DNA of 64,000 bases. It comes from Luteibacter jiangsuensis (GTDB taxonomy: Bacteria; Pseudomonadota; Gammaproteobacteria; Xanthomonadales; Rhodanobacteraceae). The DNA lies in contig NZ_JAUSSK010000001.1 in the NCBI RefSeq assembly GCF_030812295.1, positions 186,001-250,000 on the forward strand. The letters are read 5' to 3'. Under the pieces are notes generated by a model. It was not told the DNA's origin. It was given only the letters and a program-made list of their open reading frames with translations, and did not search any database. This document shows, piece by piece, positions 18,429 to 27,376 of the stretch (position 1 is its first letter; every line of letters begins with the position of its first letter). A program made the position numbers and the translations under genes.

Positions 18429-18896
18429 ATGTCATTCCGCATTACCGGCCTCGACCCCCAACCTTACGTTTCTCTATACGGCCTCGACGAGGCATCGCTC
18501 AAGTCTCACGGTGTGATCCGCGTGATGGCTACCGACGACACCGGATTTCCCGAGCGCGTGGAACTACGTGCGGCGCGCCGGGGCGAATCGTTGTTGCTGC
18601 TGAACCATATGCACCAGCCGGCCGATACGCCATACCGGTCGAGCCATGCGATCTTCATCCGCGAAGGTGCGACGGTCCCTTACGAAGGCCACGATGAAGT
18701 GCCCGACGTGATGCGCGTCCGTACCTTGTCGCTACGGGGGTTCGACCGTCATCACCATATCGCCAGCGCCGTCGTCGTCGACGGCGGTACAGCGGCAGAG
18801 GCCATCGAACGCCTGTTCGCGATGTCGGCCGTGAGCTATGTACATGCGCATTACGCGGCCTACGGTTGCTATGCCGCACGCGTGGACAGGGTTTGA
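18429..18896 (+). CDS. DUF1203 family protein
   Basis: 155 residues from the ATG at 18429, which follows AAGGAG at the right distance; ten extra upstream codons are in frame but lack a site. It matches the DUF1203 layout: FRITGLDPQPY at the start, ARRGESLLLLNHMHQPADTPYRSSHAIFIREGA in the middle (seen as separate segments), and SYVHAHYAAYGCYAARVDR at the end. Function of the family is unknown; it is a small soluble cytosolic protein with several conserved histidines. No signal peptide or membrane helix. Confidence 0.85.
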   Translation: MSFRITGLDPQPYVSLYGLDEASLKSHGVIRVMATDDTGFPERVELRAARRGESLLLLNHMHQPADTPYRSSHAIFIREGATVPYEGHDEVPDVMRVRTLSLRGFDRHHHIASAVVVDGGTAAEAIERLFAMSAVSYVHAHYAAYGCYAARVDRV

Positions 18897-18953
18897 CGCG
18901 GGATTCGCCGGAGTGGCGTATAACGGGGTCGTTTCCGCGAGAGGCGATTCCTC

Positions 18954-19124
18954 ATGCCAACCACCAGTGAACCCGCGGTCTGCCCGATCTGCCAGGGCAC
19001 GGGTACCGTCACCTACGTCGACGAGGACGTCTGTTGCCAGGTGGAGATACCGTGCTGGGCCTGCACCGAACGCGATGAAACGGCGTTGGCCCAGCACTCG
19101 CCAAACGTGCCCTGGATCGGCTGA
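18954..19124 (+). CDS. Small zinc-ribbon-like cysteine protein (56 aa)
   Basis: ATG at 18954 to TGA at 19122-19124, 56 codons, with GAGG upstream. Two cysteine pairs are visible: CPICQGTGTV, which is the CxxCxGxG half-site of DnaJ-type zinc ribbons, and a downstream VCC...PCWAC group. It ends NVPWIG. It probably binds one zinc ion and acts as a small adaptor; no more can be said. Its stop is one base from the stop of the convergent TonB receptor, so there is no room for a terminator between them. Confidence 0.7.
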   Translation: MPTTSEPAVCPICQGTGTVTYVDEDVCCQVEIPCWACTERDETALAQHSPNVPWIG

Positions 19125-19125
19125 C

Positions 19126-22023
19126 TCAAAGCTTGTAGTTGACTCCGAACATCACCGTCCGGCCGAAGGTGTCGTACTCGAGCGGGCGTGCGACCTTGAC
19201 GTTGTTCGGCAGGGCGGCGATCTGTTCCGTCTTCATCGGTGAGTTGGTCAGGTTGTTCACCTGGAGCAGGATCGAAAGGCCATTCCACGTACCGTGATCG
19301 AAGGCATAGCCGAGTTGGAAATCCGTTTGTTTGTCCGCCAGGACGCGGGTGTAGCCAAGCTGGTCGAACAGGGCGACGGCCTCACCCGTGAACGATGAGC
19401 GGTAGCGTTCGGCAATTCGCACCGACCAGCCATACTTTTCGTAGTACAGGGCGAGGTTGGCCACCTTCCTGGAAAGGCCGGGCAGGGTGGACGGGCTGCC
19501 GGGGATGCTCGACACGGCGCTCACCGGCAAGGTGCTGTTGGTCAGCGAGAAGTTGGCTTGCACGCCGAAGCCATCCAACGCACGGGCGACCAGGGCACCT
19601 TCCAGTGCGCCGGACAATTCCAGGCCCTGCATCTTGCCGCCGGTACCGTTCTCCGGCCGCGTGAACGAGCCTGTCGTGCTGGTGGGCGTGAGGGTGGGAT
19701 TGTCGTTGACGTAGCGCGAGAAGTCGTAGTCCAGCGTGGTCTGGTTGTAGATGTAGTTCAGCAGGTTCTTGTTGAACACGGCGGCGGCCACGTAGCTGGA
19801 CGTGCCGAAATATTTCTCCCACGACAGGTCGGCGCCGACGGCGATGTACGGTTTCAGTTTCGGATTGCCACCGCTGCCGGACCAGAGCACCTGGCCGGCG
19901 GCGGGGCCATCGTTGACCAGCGCGACGCCGGCGGAGGTGGCGACCTTCTCATCGTCGATGCGGCCGCGCGCCATCGTCTTGGCCAGGCCGAAACGCAGGA
20001 ACTGCTTGTCCGCGATCTCGGCGACGAGGTTCAGGCTGGGGAGCACCTTGGTGTACTTCGTACCGTCCGAGATGCGGCCAACGAGCGCATCGCCATTGGT
20101 CTGCAGAGCATCGGACGACTGGTCGGTTCGCACGGCCTGCACGCCCACGTTGCCGCGCAAGGGAATGTCGCCCAGGCTGGTGTCGATGTTGAACTTGACG
20201 TAGGCGACGGGGACCTTCTCTTCCACCGTGTAGTTGCGGCTCCAGTCCGACTGGCCGTTGCGCTGCGTCAGGTAGAACTGGTTGCCCAGGGCGCGCAGGA
20301 CGTCATAGTTGACGATGCCGGGAATGCCGCCATAGCTGAGGTCGGTGCTGCCACTCAGGAAGGACGGGTCGATCGGCGTGGCGAAGCCGGGCACATAGGT
20401 GCCATCCGTGGAGCCATTGCCGTTGAGCCATGCGAAGTAAACATCCGCCTGCTTGGTCTTGCGGCGGTCGGAGTAGTTCAGGCCGACGTTGACGTCGCTG
20501 AAGATCCAGCCCACCGGGTGGCTTACCTCCAGGCGGAAGGCCTTGATGGTGTCCTTCTGCTTGTCGAACTCCTCGCGGCCGTTGTAGCCGTAGTCATTCG
20601 GATCGGTGAAGAAGATGGCCGACGGATCGGCGAAATTCACGCCCGGCTGGAAATCGGGAAAGCCTTCGTGTTCGGGCGTGGCGAAGTCGGTCGACGACGT
20701 GGCCTGGCCAGGCAGGCCCGCGAACAGATAGGCATCGTGCAGACGTTTCTTCGCGCTGGAATACGAGGCGTCGGCGGTGATCACCCAGCCATTGCCGAAG
20801 TCGTACTGGTTGTTCCACCCGGCGGAGAACAGTTTGTCGTGTTCCTTCGTGTACTCGTTCTGCAAGACCGACTTGAGCCCGTCGATGTGACCAGTGGTGA
20901 CGATGGGATAGGGCAATGCCGGTACGTACCCGACATTCGAATAGGAGACGTTGTCGTAGGGACTGCTCGACCACTGCGCGCCGTTGAGGTAGGTCTTCTG
21001 GTTGAAGGTGGAGTAATAGAGATCCAGCGTCGAGTGGTAATGATCGTCCGGTGCCCATTCCAGGACGGTCATCAGGCCATTGCGCAACTGGTTTTCCGAC
21101 TTGGCGCGCAACTGCATGCCTTCCTGTGAAAGCACGTTGTCGGGCATGCCGGGCGTATGCGGCGCACCCCAATTCGTCTCCGCGCCTTGCGAACCGTTGT
21201 TGAGACTCCACCACCATGCCTGGTACTGCTTTTCCTGCACGGGCGAATCCAGTTGCGCGAAACCCACGGCGAGACCGAGCGTGTGGTCGAAGAACTGGTC
21301 GATATAGGAGAAGCTGGCGCGGTGCCCCGTATCGCCCACGCCCGTACCGTGGTTCAGGCTGCCGTTGGAGGTGTTTTCGCCACGCAGGTTGGCGGCGAAC
21401 GTACGCTTGGGAAGGTCGAGCGGCTTGATCGTGTGCAGGTCGACGGTGCCGGACAAACCCTGGCCGATGAGGCTGGCGTCCGGTGTCTTGTAGACGGCCG
21501 CGCCGCTGATCAACTCGGACGGGTACTGGTCGAAGTCGACGCCGCGGTTCTCGCCGATGGTGGCCTGCTCGCGGCCGTTGAGGGTCGTTCCCGCGAAATC
21601 GGGCGACAGGCCGCGGATCGAAATCTGGTTGGCGCGGCCATCCACGCGCTGCGTGGCGAGGCCGGAAAGGCGGGCGAGGCTTTCCGCGATACTGCTGTCG
21701 GGAAGCTTGCCGATGTCCTCGGCCGAGATCGCCTCGATGATGTTGTCGGAATTCTGCTTGGCCTTGATCGCGCTCTGGATGCTTCCCTGGATACCGGTGA
21801 CGACGACGGCGTCGAGGTTGCTCACGGAATCCGGATTCGCGGGCTTCTTCTGTGTTGTCTTGGCGGGCGGGGTGGCAGCCGGTTCGGACGTCTGTCGTGG
21901 CTGGTCCTGCGCGTTCGCGGCGCAGGCGAACGTGAGCAGCAACGCGGTGGCGCATGCCATGGCGAGCGGCTGCGGGCGAAGAACAGGCACGGAAAGGCCC
22001 TGCGTCAGGCGGCGACGATTCAT
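19126..22023 (-). CDS. TonB-dependent receptor (Xanthomonas/Caulobacter type)
   Basis: 965 residues from ATG at 22023 (MNRRRLTQG), preceded by AGGGA. Signal peptide to about ANAQ (residue 38); a proline/threonine spacer; TonB-box-like NLDAVVVTG near 70; plug domain (about 85-210, with IGKLPDSSIAESLARLSGLATQR and ISIRGLSPDF); then a 22-stranded barrel ending VMFGVNYKL. The plug wording is that of the TIGR01782 group used for oligosaccharide uptake in Xanthomonadales and Caulobacter. Divergent from another receptor at 22680, with 656 bp of regulatory DNA between. The substrate is unknown; location next to GH35/GH4 genes suggests a glycan. Confidence 0.9.
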   Translation of the reverse strand: MNRRRLTQGLSVPVLRPQPLAMACATALLLTFACAANAQDQPRQTSEPAATPPAKTTQKKPANPDSVSNLDAVVVTGIQGSIQSAIKAKQNSDNIIEAISAEDIGKLPDSSIAESLARLSGLATQRVDGRANQISIRGLSPDFAGTTLNGREQATIGENRGVDFDQYPSELISGAAVYKTPDASLIGQGLSGTVDLHTIKPLDLPKRTFAANLRGENTSNGSLNHGTGVGDTGHRASFSYIDQFFDHTLGLAVGFAQLDSPVQEKQYQAWWWSLNNGSQGAETNWGAPHTPGMPDNVLSQEGMQLRAKSENQLRNGLMTVLEWAPDDHYHSTLDLYYSTFNQKTYLNGAQWSSSPYDNVSYSNVGYVPALPYPIVTTGHIDGLKSVLQNEYTKEHDKLFSAGWNNQYDFGNGWVITADASYSSAKKRLHDAYLFAGLPGQATSSTDFATPEHEGFPDFQPGVNFADPSAIFFTDPNDYGYNGREEFDKQKDTIKAFRLEVSHPVGWIFSDVNVGLNYSDRRKTKQADVYFAWLNGNGSTDGTYVPGFATPIDPSFLSGSTDLSYGGIPGIVNYDVLRALGNQFYLTQRNGQSDWSRNYTVEEKVPVAYVKFNIDTSLGDIPLRGNVGVQAVRTDQSSDALQTNGDALVGRISDGTKYTKVLPSLNLVAEIADKQFLRFGLAKTMARGRIDDEKVATSAGVALVNDGPAAGQVLWSGSGGNPKLKPYIAVGADLSWEKYFGTSSYVAAAVFNKNLLNYIYNQTTLDYDFSRYVNDNPTLTPTSTTGSFTRPENGTGGKMQGLELSGALEGALVARALDGFGVQANFSLTNSTLPVSAVSSIPGSPSTLPGLSRKVANLALYYEKYGWSVRIAERYRSSFTGEAVALFDQLGYTRVLADKQTDFQLGYAFDHGTWNGLSILLQVNNLTNSPMKTEQIAALPNNVKVARPLEYDTFGRTVMFGVNYKL

Positions 22024-22217
22024 CGGTTTTTCCCTGCATTCCGGTGGAGTGACCGGCGCCCCTCGCGCCGCGGGCCGGAGAATGAGGGAGTGACACGTGA
22101 CTGTCATCCTGCGTCGCAGCAGAATCCTGCGTTACGTTCAGGTGCCGTGGAGGCACGCATCGGTCGTGCCGCCTCCTGGTGCGTCGCAGCAACCGGAGGT
22201 CTATGCAAATTCGGCCG

Positions 22218-22246
22218 TTGACGCGTAATTTGCGGTGCGCTATACG
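22218..22246 (+). promoter_or_regulatory. Sigma-70-like promoter for the rightward receptor operon
   Basis: TTGACG at 22218-22223 and TATACG at 22241-22246 are separated by 17 bp, a near-consensus spacing with 5/6 and 4/6 matches. It reads towards the receptor gene at 22680, leaving a leader of roughly 425 bases. This is sequence matching only. Confidence 0.5.
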
Positions 22247-22569
22247 TTGCATCGTGCACGGCGTGCAGTGTGTGCCGTCCGCCGTACGTCAAGGCCGCGC
22301 ATGCATGGGGTATGCCGGTCGCGCAGCTCGCGATGAATGATGGGACAGCCACGATGCGTCGCCTCACTTCAAATCATGCGAACACCAGCTGCGCCTTCGC
22401 AGGGCATGACTTCCCGCGCGTCATGGCCGACGGTCTGCCGATCCTCGCACGTGCCAAGCTGAGTGCATTGCGTTCGCGAGGCAAATGCGTCGCTGGTTAC
22501 TCCCCCCCGTACACCTCTCGCTGATCCCATTCGACTGATCGGCACGTTCCTCGTCCGAGGTCCTTCGAC

Positions 22570-22593
22570 GCACGCCTGTACGCGCAGGCGTGC
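22570..22593. promoter_or_regulatory. 9-bp perfect inverted repeat upstream of receptor operon
   Basis: GCACGCCTG at 22570-22578 pairs with CAGGCGTGC at 22585-22593 around a 6-bp centre. It lies 87 bp before the ATG at 22680 and downstream of the predicted promoter, so it is either an operator or a hairpin in the mRNA leader. No regulator gene for this locus is present in the window. Confidence 0.45.
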
Positions 22594-22679
22594 CGGCAGG
22601 CCATGTCCGGACCCGTTGGTGAACCCCGCTGATCATCGGAACAGCGCATCGCACGCCGAGGGGCCGTGCGAGAACTCTT

Positions 22680-25511
22680 ATGAACACTTTCGGGGTGGGG
22701 TGGCTTGTGCGTACTCATTATTGTCCAACCAGGAAAACGCTCGTCGTGGCGCTGTGCGCCATCATCGGATCCTCGGCCGTGCCCGTATTCGCGCAGCAGG
22801 CGCAGACGCCTCCAGCGGATACCGCGGCCACGACGCAAGGCACGACGCCGCCGGCCAAGCCGGAAAAGGCGGTGCAGATGAAGGGTCTCAGCGTGGTGGC
22901 GAATCGCTACGACGCGACCAACATGCGCATGGATTCGGTGAACACGGTGGAGGTGCTCTCGGCGAACGACTTGCAGCACACCGCCGTGCATAACGTGGCC
23001 GAGGCACTTGGCCTGATGTCCGGCGTGAACGTGACCACGACGGGCACCGGCTATTTTGGCGGCATCGATGGTGCGGCACGCGGCGAGGGTATGTTCGCCT
23101 CGGTGCGTGGTTTACCTTCCGAATACAACGTGAACCTGATCAACGGTTCCAATGTGGCACAGGGCATGCCGTACAGCCGCAGTGTCCAGCTGAGCCTGCT
23201 GCCGCCTTCCGGCCTGCAAACCATCGTGCTCAACAAGACATCGATGGCGGACATGGACGGCGACGCGATCGGTGGAACGATCGATTTCCGTACCCCCAGC
23301 GCCTTCGACTTCAAGAAGGATTTCAGCGGCAGTGTGACCGCCAGCGGGCGCTCGGAAAGCCGCGCTCGCGATTACGGTGGCAGCGGTCTCGGTGGCGGTC
23401 TCGCCGGCGAGCTACAAGGCAAGTTTGGCGCCGAAAAGCAGTTCGGCGTGTACGTGAGCGGTTACTACGACTACCGGAACATCGCCAACAGCGAGATCGG
23501 CGCGGCGGAGAGCGCGTCGAACGATGGCTCCTGGGCCTTCCTCCATGCGACGGCGGATGGCGACAACGCGCCCGGCTACGATCCCGCCCGCAACCTCGTG
23601 AGCACGGGTACGAACGTGGGCATCGCCTCGGGTTTCGAGCGCCGCTACGGAGGCAATATCTCGCTGGACGGGAACGTCGATCCCACGCTGAAAGCTTATG
23701 CGAAGATGACGTACGCGTATGCGCTCACCGAGCAGAACACCACGTACACGCAATTGTTGCCGTCCAACGTGACGTACGTTCCCACGGCCACGCCCGGCGT
23801 ATACGCGCCGAACATCGGCCGTATCGCCAACCGTTTCTGGTTCGAGACCAATCCCGAGCGCGCGGATCTCGCCACGGTGCAGTTCGGTGCCGACAAGGTC
23901 GCCGGCGGCTGGACGATCTCGCCGAACGTGTTCTGGAGCATCGGCCGCAACGACCGGCCCAACCACGTGGAGATCGACGGGCGGGAGGACAAGTATTCCC
24001 AGGACAACTTCGCTTATGGCGGCAGTTCGTTGTTGCGTTACGGCGGCGGCGGTTTTCCATATCCGCAACTCACTCCTGGCCTGCTAGGGTCGGTGAACAA
24101 CATCGGCGCGATGTGGGCGAACGATTATGGCGAGGTCACCGACATCCGCTCGGGGCAAAAGCGCGGTGGTGCCAAGCTCGACCTGCGCTACGACTTCGAG
24201 GGCGGCCCGGTGTCGTCCGTGAAGTTCGGCGTGAAGTACAGCGACAGCTCGCGCGAGTTCACCAATCGCGACTGGTCCACGGGTGGCATCAACGATGGCG
24301 TGACGACGCTGGACGACCTGGGCATCTTCAAGGGGTATTACTCGTCGATCTTCCCCGACAAGTACCACTGGCGTACCCCGGACGTCAGCCGTGCCGCGGT
24401 GTCGGCCCTGATCGACCAGCACGTGCTGCCGTCCGACCTCGACACGTGTAGCTCGCTCGACTTCAACAACTACAACTGCGACACCATGCGCGGCACCGAG
24501 GCCGTGACCGCGGCCTACGCCATGGCCACGATCAACCAGGGACCGCTGGAGATCATTCCCGGTGTGCGCTTCGAGCATACCTCCATCCGCAACACGTTCT
24601 GGACCACGCCGACCGATGCGGACGGCAATGAACTTCCGGGTTATTTCGACAATAACCGCACGGTCTACAACGAGCCGCTCGGCAGCTTGTTCATCAATTA
24701 CCGCCCCAACGGAAACGTGGTGTATCGCGCGTCGATCTGGCAAAGCTATACGCGGCCGGCTTTCGTCCAGCTTGGCGGTGGCTCGCAGATCAACACGTCC
24801 GAGGGCGTGACCACGATCACGCGAGGCAACCCGAACCTCAGCCCGATCAAGTCCACCAATGTCGACCTTGCAGCGGAATGGACCACGGATCGCGGCGGTT
24901 ATGCGTCGTTCTCCGGCTTCTACAAGAAACTGCGCGACTACATCTACGACAGCGGTGGCGGCCAGGCCAATCCGGATACGGTAGGCGAGGGCACCGTGCT
25001 GACCAAGACGCCGACGAACGGCGGTGACGGCAAGGTGTATGGCCTTGAGATGACCTGGCGGCAGAAGTTCCAGGATCTCCCGGCGCCGTGGGACGGACTC
25101 GGCTTCAGCGTCAACGCGACGCGGCAGAACTCGAAGGTCGACCTGGGTCGCGAAGGCTTCGACAACGAGCGTTTGCAGGCGGCGCCGGAGCGCATGGCGA
25201 ATGCGGAACTCTTCTATGAGAAGAACGGTTTCTCGTTGAACCTCAGCTACCACTACACGGGCTCCTACCTCTCGACCTACGACTTCCTCAACCAGGGCAG
25301 TCCGTGGGACGACTTGTGGATCCGTCCGATCCGCCGCGTGGACCTGCATGCGGGTTACCTGCTGCCCAACGGCATCCAGCTCGACCTGCAGGTGAGCAAC
25401 CTCACCAAGCAATACTCGTACTGGTCGCATATCGGCAGGAACAGCCTGGCCAACTCGGACATCGTCAATGCCGGCATGACCACGCTGCTTACCGTCAAGT
25501 ACTCGTTCTGA
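22680..25511 (+). CDS. TonB-dependent receptor heading the GH35/GH4 operon
   Basis: 943 residues from ATG at 22680; GTG at 22707 is an alternative, better placed after a GGGGTGGGG tract. Signal peptide (TLVVALCAIIGSSAVPVFAQ), a spacer, plug domain (about 70-210; VAEALGLMSGVNV, FASVRGLPSEYNVNLINGS), then the barrel, ending TLLTVKYSF. The plug resembles the TIGR01782 carbohydrate group. The stop is two bases from the GH35 start, so receptor and beta-galactosidase are co-translated. Inferred role: outer-membrane entry of a galactose-containing oligosaccharide. Confidence 0.9.
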   Translation: MNTFGVGWLVRTHYCPTRKTLVVALCAIIGSSAVPVFAQQAQTPPADTAATTQGTTPPAKPEKAVQMKGLSVVANRYDATNMRMDSVNTVEVLSANDLQHTAVHNVAEALGLMSGVNVTTTGTGYFGGIDGAARGEGMFASVRGLPSEYNVNLINGSNVAQGMPYSRSVQLSLLPPSGLQTIVLNKTSMADMDGDAIGGTIDFRTPSAFDFKKDFSGSVTASGRSESRARDYGGSGLGGGLAGELQGKFGAEKQFGVYVSGYYDYRNIANSEIGAAESASNDGSWAFLHATADGDNAPGYDPARNLVSTGTNVGIASGFERRYGGNISLDGNVDPTLKAYAKMTYAYALTEQNTTYTQLLPSNVTYVPTATPGVYAPNIGRIANRFWFETNPERADLATVQFGADKVAGGWTISPNVFWSIGRNDRPNHVEIDGREDKYSQDNFAYGGSSLLRYGGGGFPYPQLTPGLLGSVNNIGAMWANDYGEVTDIRSGQKRGGAKLDLRYDFEGGPVSSVKFGVKYSDSSREFTNRDWSTGGINDGVTTLDDLGIFKGYYSSIFPDKYHWRTPDVSRAAVSALIDQHVLPSDLDTCSSLDFNNYNCDTMRGTEAVTAAYAMATINQGPLEIIPGVRFEHTSIRNTFWTTPTDADGNELPGYFDNNRTVYNEPLGSLFINYRPNGNVVYRASIWQSYTRPAFVQLGGGSQINTSEGVTTITRGNPNLSPIKSTNVDLAAEWTTDRGGYASFSGFYKKLRDYIYDSGGGQANPDTVGEGTVLTKTPTNGGDGKVYGLEMTWRQKFQDLPAPWDGLGFSVNATRQNSKVDLGREGFDNERLQAAPERMANAELFYEKNGFSLNLSYHYTGSYLSTYDFLNQGSPWDDLWIRPIRRVDLHAGYLLPNGIQLDLQVSNLTKQYSYWSHIGRNSLANSDIVNAGMTTLLTVKYSF

Positions 25512-25513
25512 GC

Positions 25514-27376
25514 ATGCAGCGCCGGGATTTCCTCGCGTTCTCGCTGCTTGCGCCACTGGCATGGGGTGGAACCCTGCCGGTGGCGCGGGCGGGAACGCCC
25601 GCGCCAGTAAGGCCGGCTCCGCCCGACGGCAAGCCACACGCCTTCGGCTTCGATCGGAGGCGGTTCCTGCTCGACGGCAGGGAGTTCCGCATCCACAGCG
25701 GCGAGATGCACCCGGCGCGCATCGCGAAGGAGCACTGGCGTCAGCGGATCCGCATGGCGCGCGCGATGGGACTCAATACCATCGCGCTCTACGTCATGTG
25801 GAACCATCACGAGCGCGAGCCCGGCCAGTTCGACTTCGAGACGGGCAACCGGGACATCGTCGGCTTCATCCGCCTGTGCCAGGAGGAGGGCATGTGGGTC
25901 TACCTGCGGCCCGGTCCCTATGTGTGCGCCGAATGGACGAACGGCGGCTTGCCGGCATGGTTGCTGCGCGATCCGGATACACGGCTGCGCGATGGGGACG
26001 ATCCCCGCTACATGACGGCTGTCCGGCGGTACATCGCCGCGCTGGCATCGCTTATCGCGCCCTTGATGGTGTCCCGGGCCGGGCCCGTGCTGATGCTCCA
26101 GGTGGAGAACGAGTACTCGATGTTCGCCGCCGACGTCGGCTACCTCAAGGCGATCGAGGCGGCGTGGCGCGGACAGGGCATCGCAGGCCCCTTCGCCGTC
26201 TCCGACGGCTGGAAGGACCTGACGCGCCGGCGCGCCTACCCGCCTGGTGCCGCGTTGGGCCTCGATGGCGCGGACGTGGACATTCTCGCGAAGGGAAGGG
26301 CATTCGCCGGCGAGGCACCCGTGTGGGTCGGCGAGGGATATCCCGGATGGCTCACCCATTGGGGCGAGCCGGCTTTCGCATCGAAGGATTATGTGGACAC
26401 GCTGCGTCGGGTGATGAAAGCGGGCTATTCGTTCAACCTCTACGTGGTGCACGGCGGTACGAACTTCGGCCTGACCGCGGGGGCCAATCTCGAAGACGAC
26501 GGTTCGCCATTCCAGCCTGTCATCACCAGCTACGACTACGGTGCACCGATCGACGAGCGCGGATACCCGACGCCGCAGTACGAGCGCTTGCGCAAGGTCA
26601 TCGCGGAAGCGACCGGTCTGACGCCGCCCACTGTGCCGCCCGCCGGGCCGTCGGCCACGTTCGCGCCGGTGACGCTCGAGCCGTATGCCTCCTTGTGGGA
26701 GAACCTGTTCGAAGAGCCGGCACGCATACCCGTGCCTGGACCGAACGAGATCCTGTTCGGACAGGACCAGGGCCTGGTTCTCTACCGCAAGCGTATCGAG
26801 GCGGGGTCGCGGCTTCGCCTGGAGGGCGTGCGCGACTATGCCGTGGTGTACATGGATGGCCGCGAGGCCGGCCACGTGTCGCGCGTCGAACACGCGAAGC
26901 TGTCGTCGTCGCCTGAGGTCTCGCTGCCTCGCGGATGCATCCTCGATGTACTGGTCGACACGTTCGGGCATGTGAACTTCGGTCCACGCCTGGGCGACCA
27001 CAAGGGCCTGATCGGGCCGGTGACGCTCGATGGCGCGCCCTTGCGCGACTTCCATGCCTGGCCCTTGCCCCTGGATGGCGCCTGGCTGGAACATCTGCGG
27101 CCGCTGAAGGGAACGCCTGCTCGTGGCGGAATCTTCTTCAGGGGCAAGATCCACCTCGACAGGCCGGGTGATGTCTACATCGACATGGGCGAGTGGACGA
27201 AGGGCTATCTTTGGGTCAACGGACACCTGCTGGGCCGCTACTGGCACATCGGGCCGCAACGACGATTGTTCTGCCCGGGTCCGTGGCTGCGCGAAGGCGA
27301 CAACACCGTGATGGTGCTCGACCTGCACCGGAGCGCCGGTGCGGGCATCCATGCCGCGGAACGCCTGCATGACTGA
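25514..27376 (+). CDS. GH35 beta-galactosidase, probably Tat-exported
   Basis: 620 residues. Starts MQRRDFLAFSLLAPLAW, a twin-arginine-type signal, cleaved near ARAG. The GH35 TIM barrel follows: RIHSGEMHPARI, WNHHEREPGQFDF, LRPGPYVCAEW, the acid/base glutamate in LQVENEYSMF and the nucleophile glutamate in VGEGYPGWLTHWG. C-terminal beta-sandwich domains complete the usual length of about 600 residues. It removes terminal beta-galactose, probably in the periplasm. Ends eight bases after the ATG of the permease gene. Confidence 0.9.
   Translation: MQRRDFLAFSLLAPLAWGGTLPVARAGTPAPVRPAPPDGKPHAFGFDRRRFLLDGREFRIHSGEMHPARIAKEHWRQRIRMARAMGLNTIALYVMWNHHEREPGQFDFETGNRDIVGFIRLCQEEGMWVYLRPGPYVCAEWTNGGLPAWLLRDPDTRLRDGDDPRYMTAVRRYIAALASLIAPLMVSRAGPVLMLQVENEYSMFAADVGYLKAIEAAWRGQGIAGPFAVSDGWKDLTRRRAYPPGAALGLDGADVDILAKGRAFAGEAPVWVGEGYPGWLTHWGEPAFASKDYVDTLRRVMKAGYSFNLYVVHGGTNFGLTAGANLEDDGSPFQPVITSYDYGAPIDERGYPTPQYERLRKVIAEATGLTPPTVPPAGPSATFAPVTLEPYASLWENLFEEPARIPVPGPNEILFGQDQGLVLYRKRIEAGSRLRLEGVRDYAVVYMDGREAGHVSRVEHAKLSSSPEVSLPRGCILDVLVDTFGHVNFGPRLGDHKGLIGPVTLDGAPLRDFHAWPLPLDGAWLEHLRPLKGTPARGGIFFRGKIHLDRPGDVYIDMGEWTKGYLWVNGHLLGRYWHIGPQRRLFCPGPWLREGDNTVMVLDLHRSAGAGIHAAERLHD

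Larger units (their letters stand above)
22024..22679. other. 656-bp regulatory gap between divergent TonB receptors
   Basis: No convincing gene: short open frames here lack ribosome sites and protein-like composition. It holds the promoters of both receptor genes. I can place one good promoter (22218-22246, + strand) and one perfect 9-bp inverted repeat (22570-22593). The long 5' leader implied for the rightward gene (about 430 bases) is notable. Confidence 0.6.

Noticed and set aside
22270-22524. Possible small gene in the receptor intergenic gap
   Set aside because: No ribosome site, unlikely composition and overlap with the promoter and leader region.
25355-27370. Long open frame (671 codons) on the minus strand across the GH35 gene
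   Set aside because: Composition is arginine/histidine-rich without any family motif, whereas the + strand has a complete GH35 with both catalytic residues.
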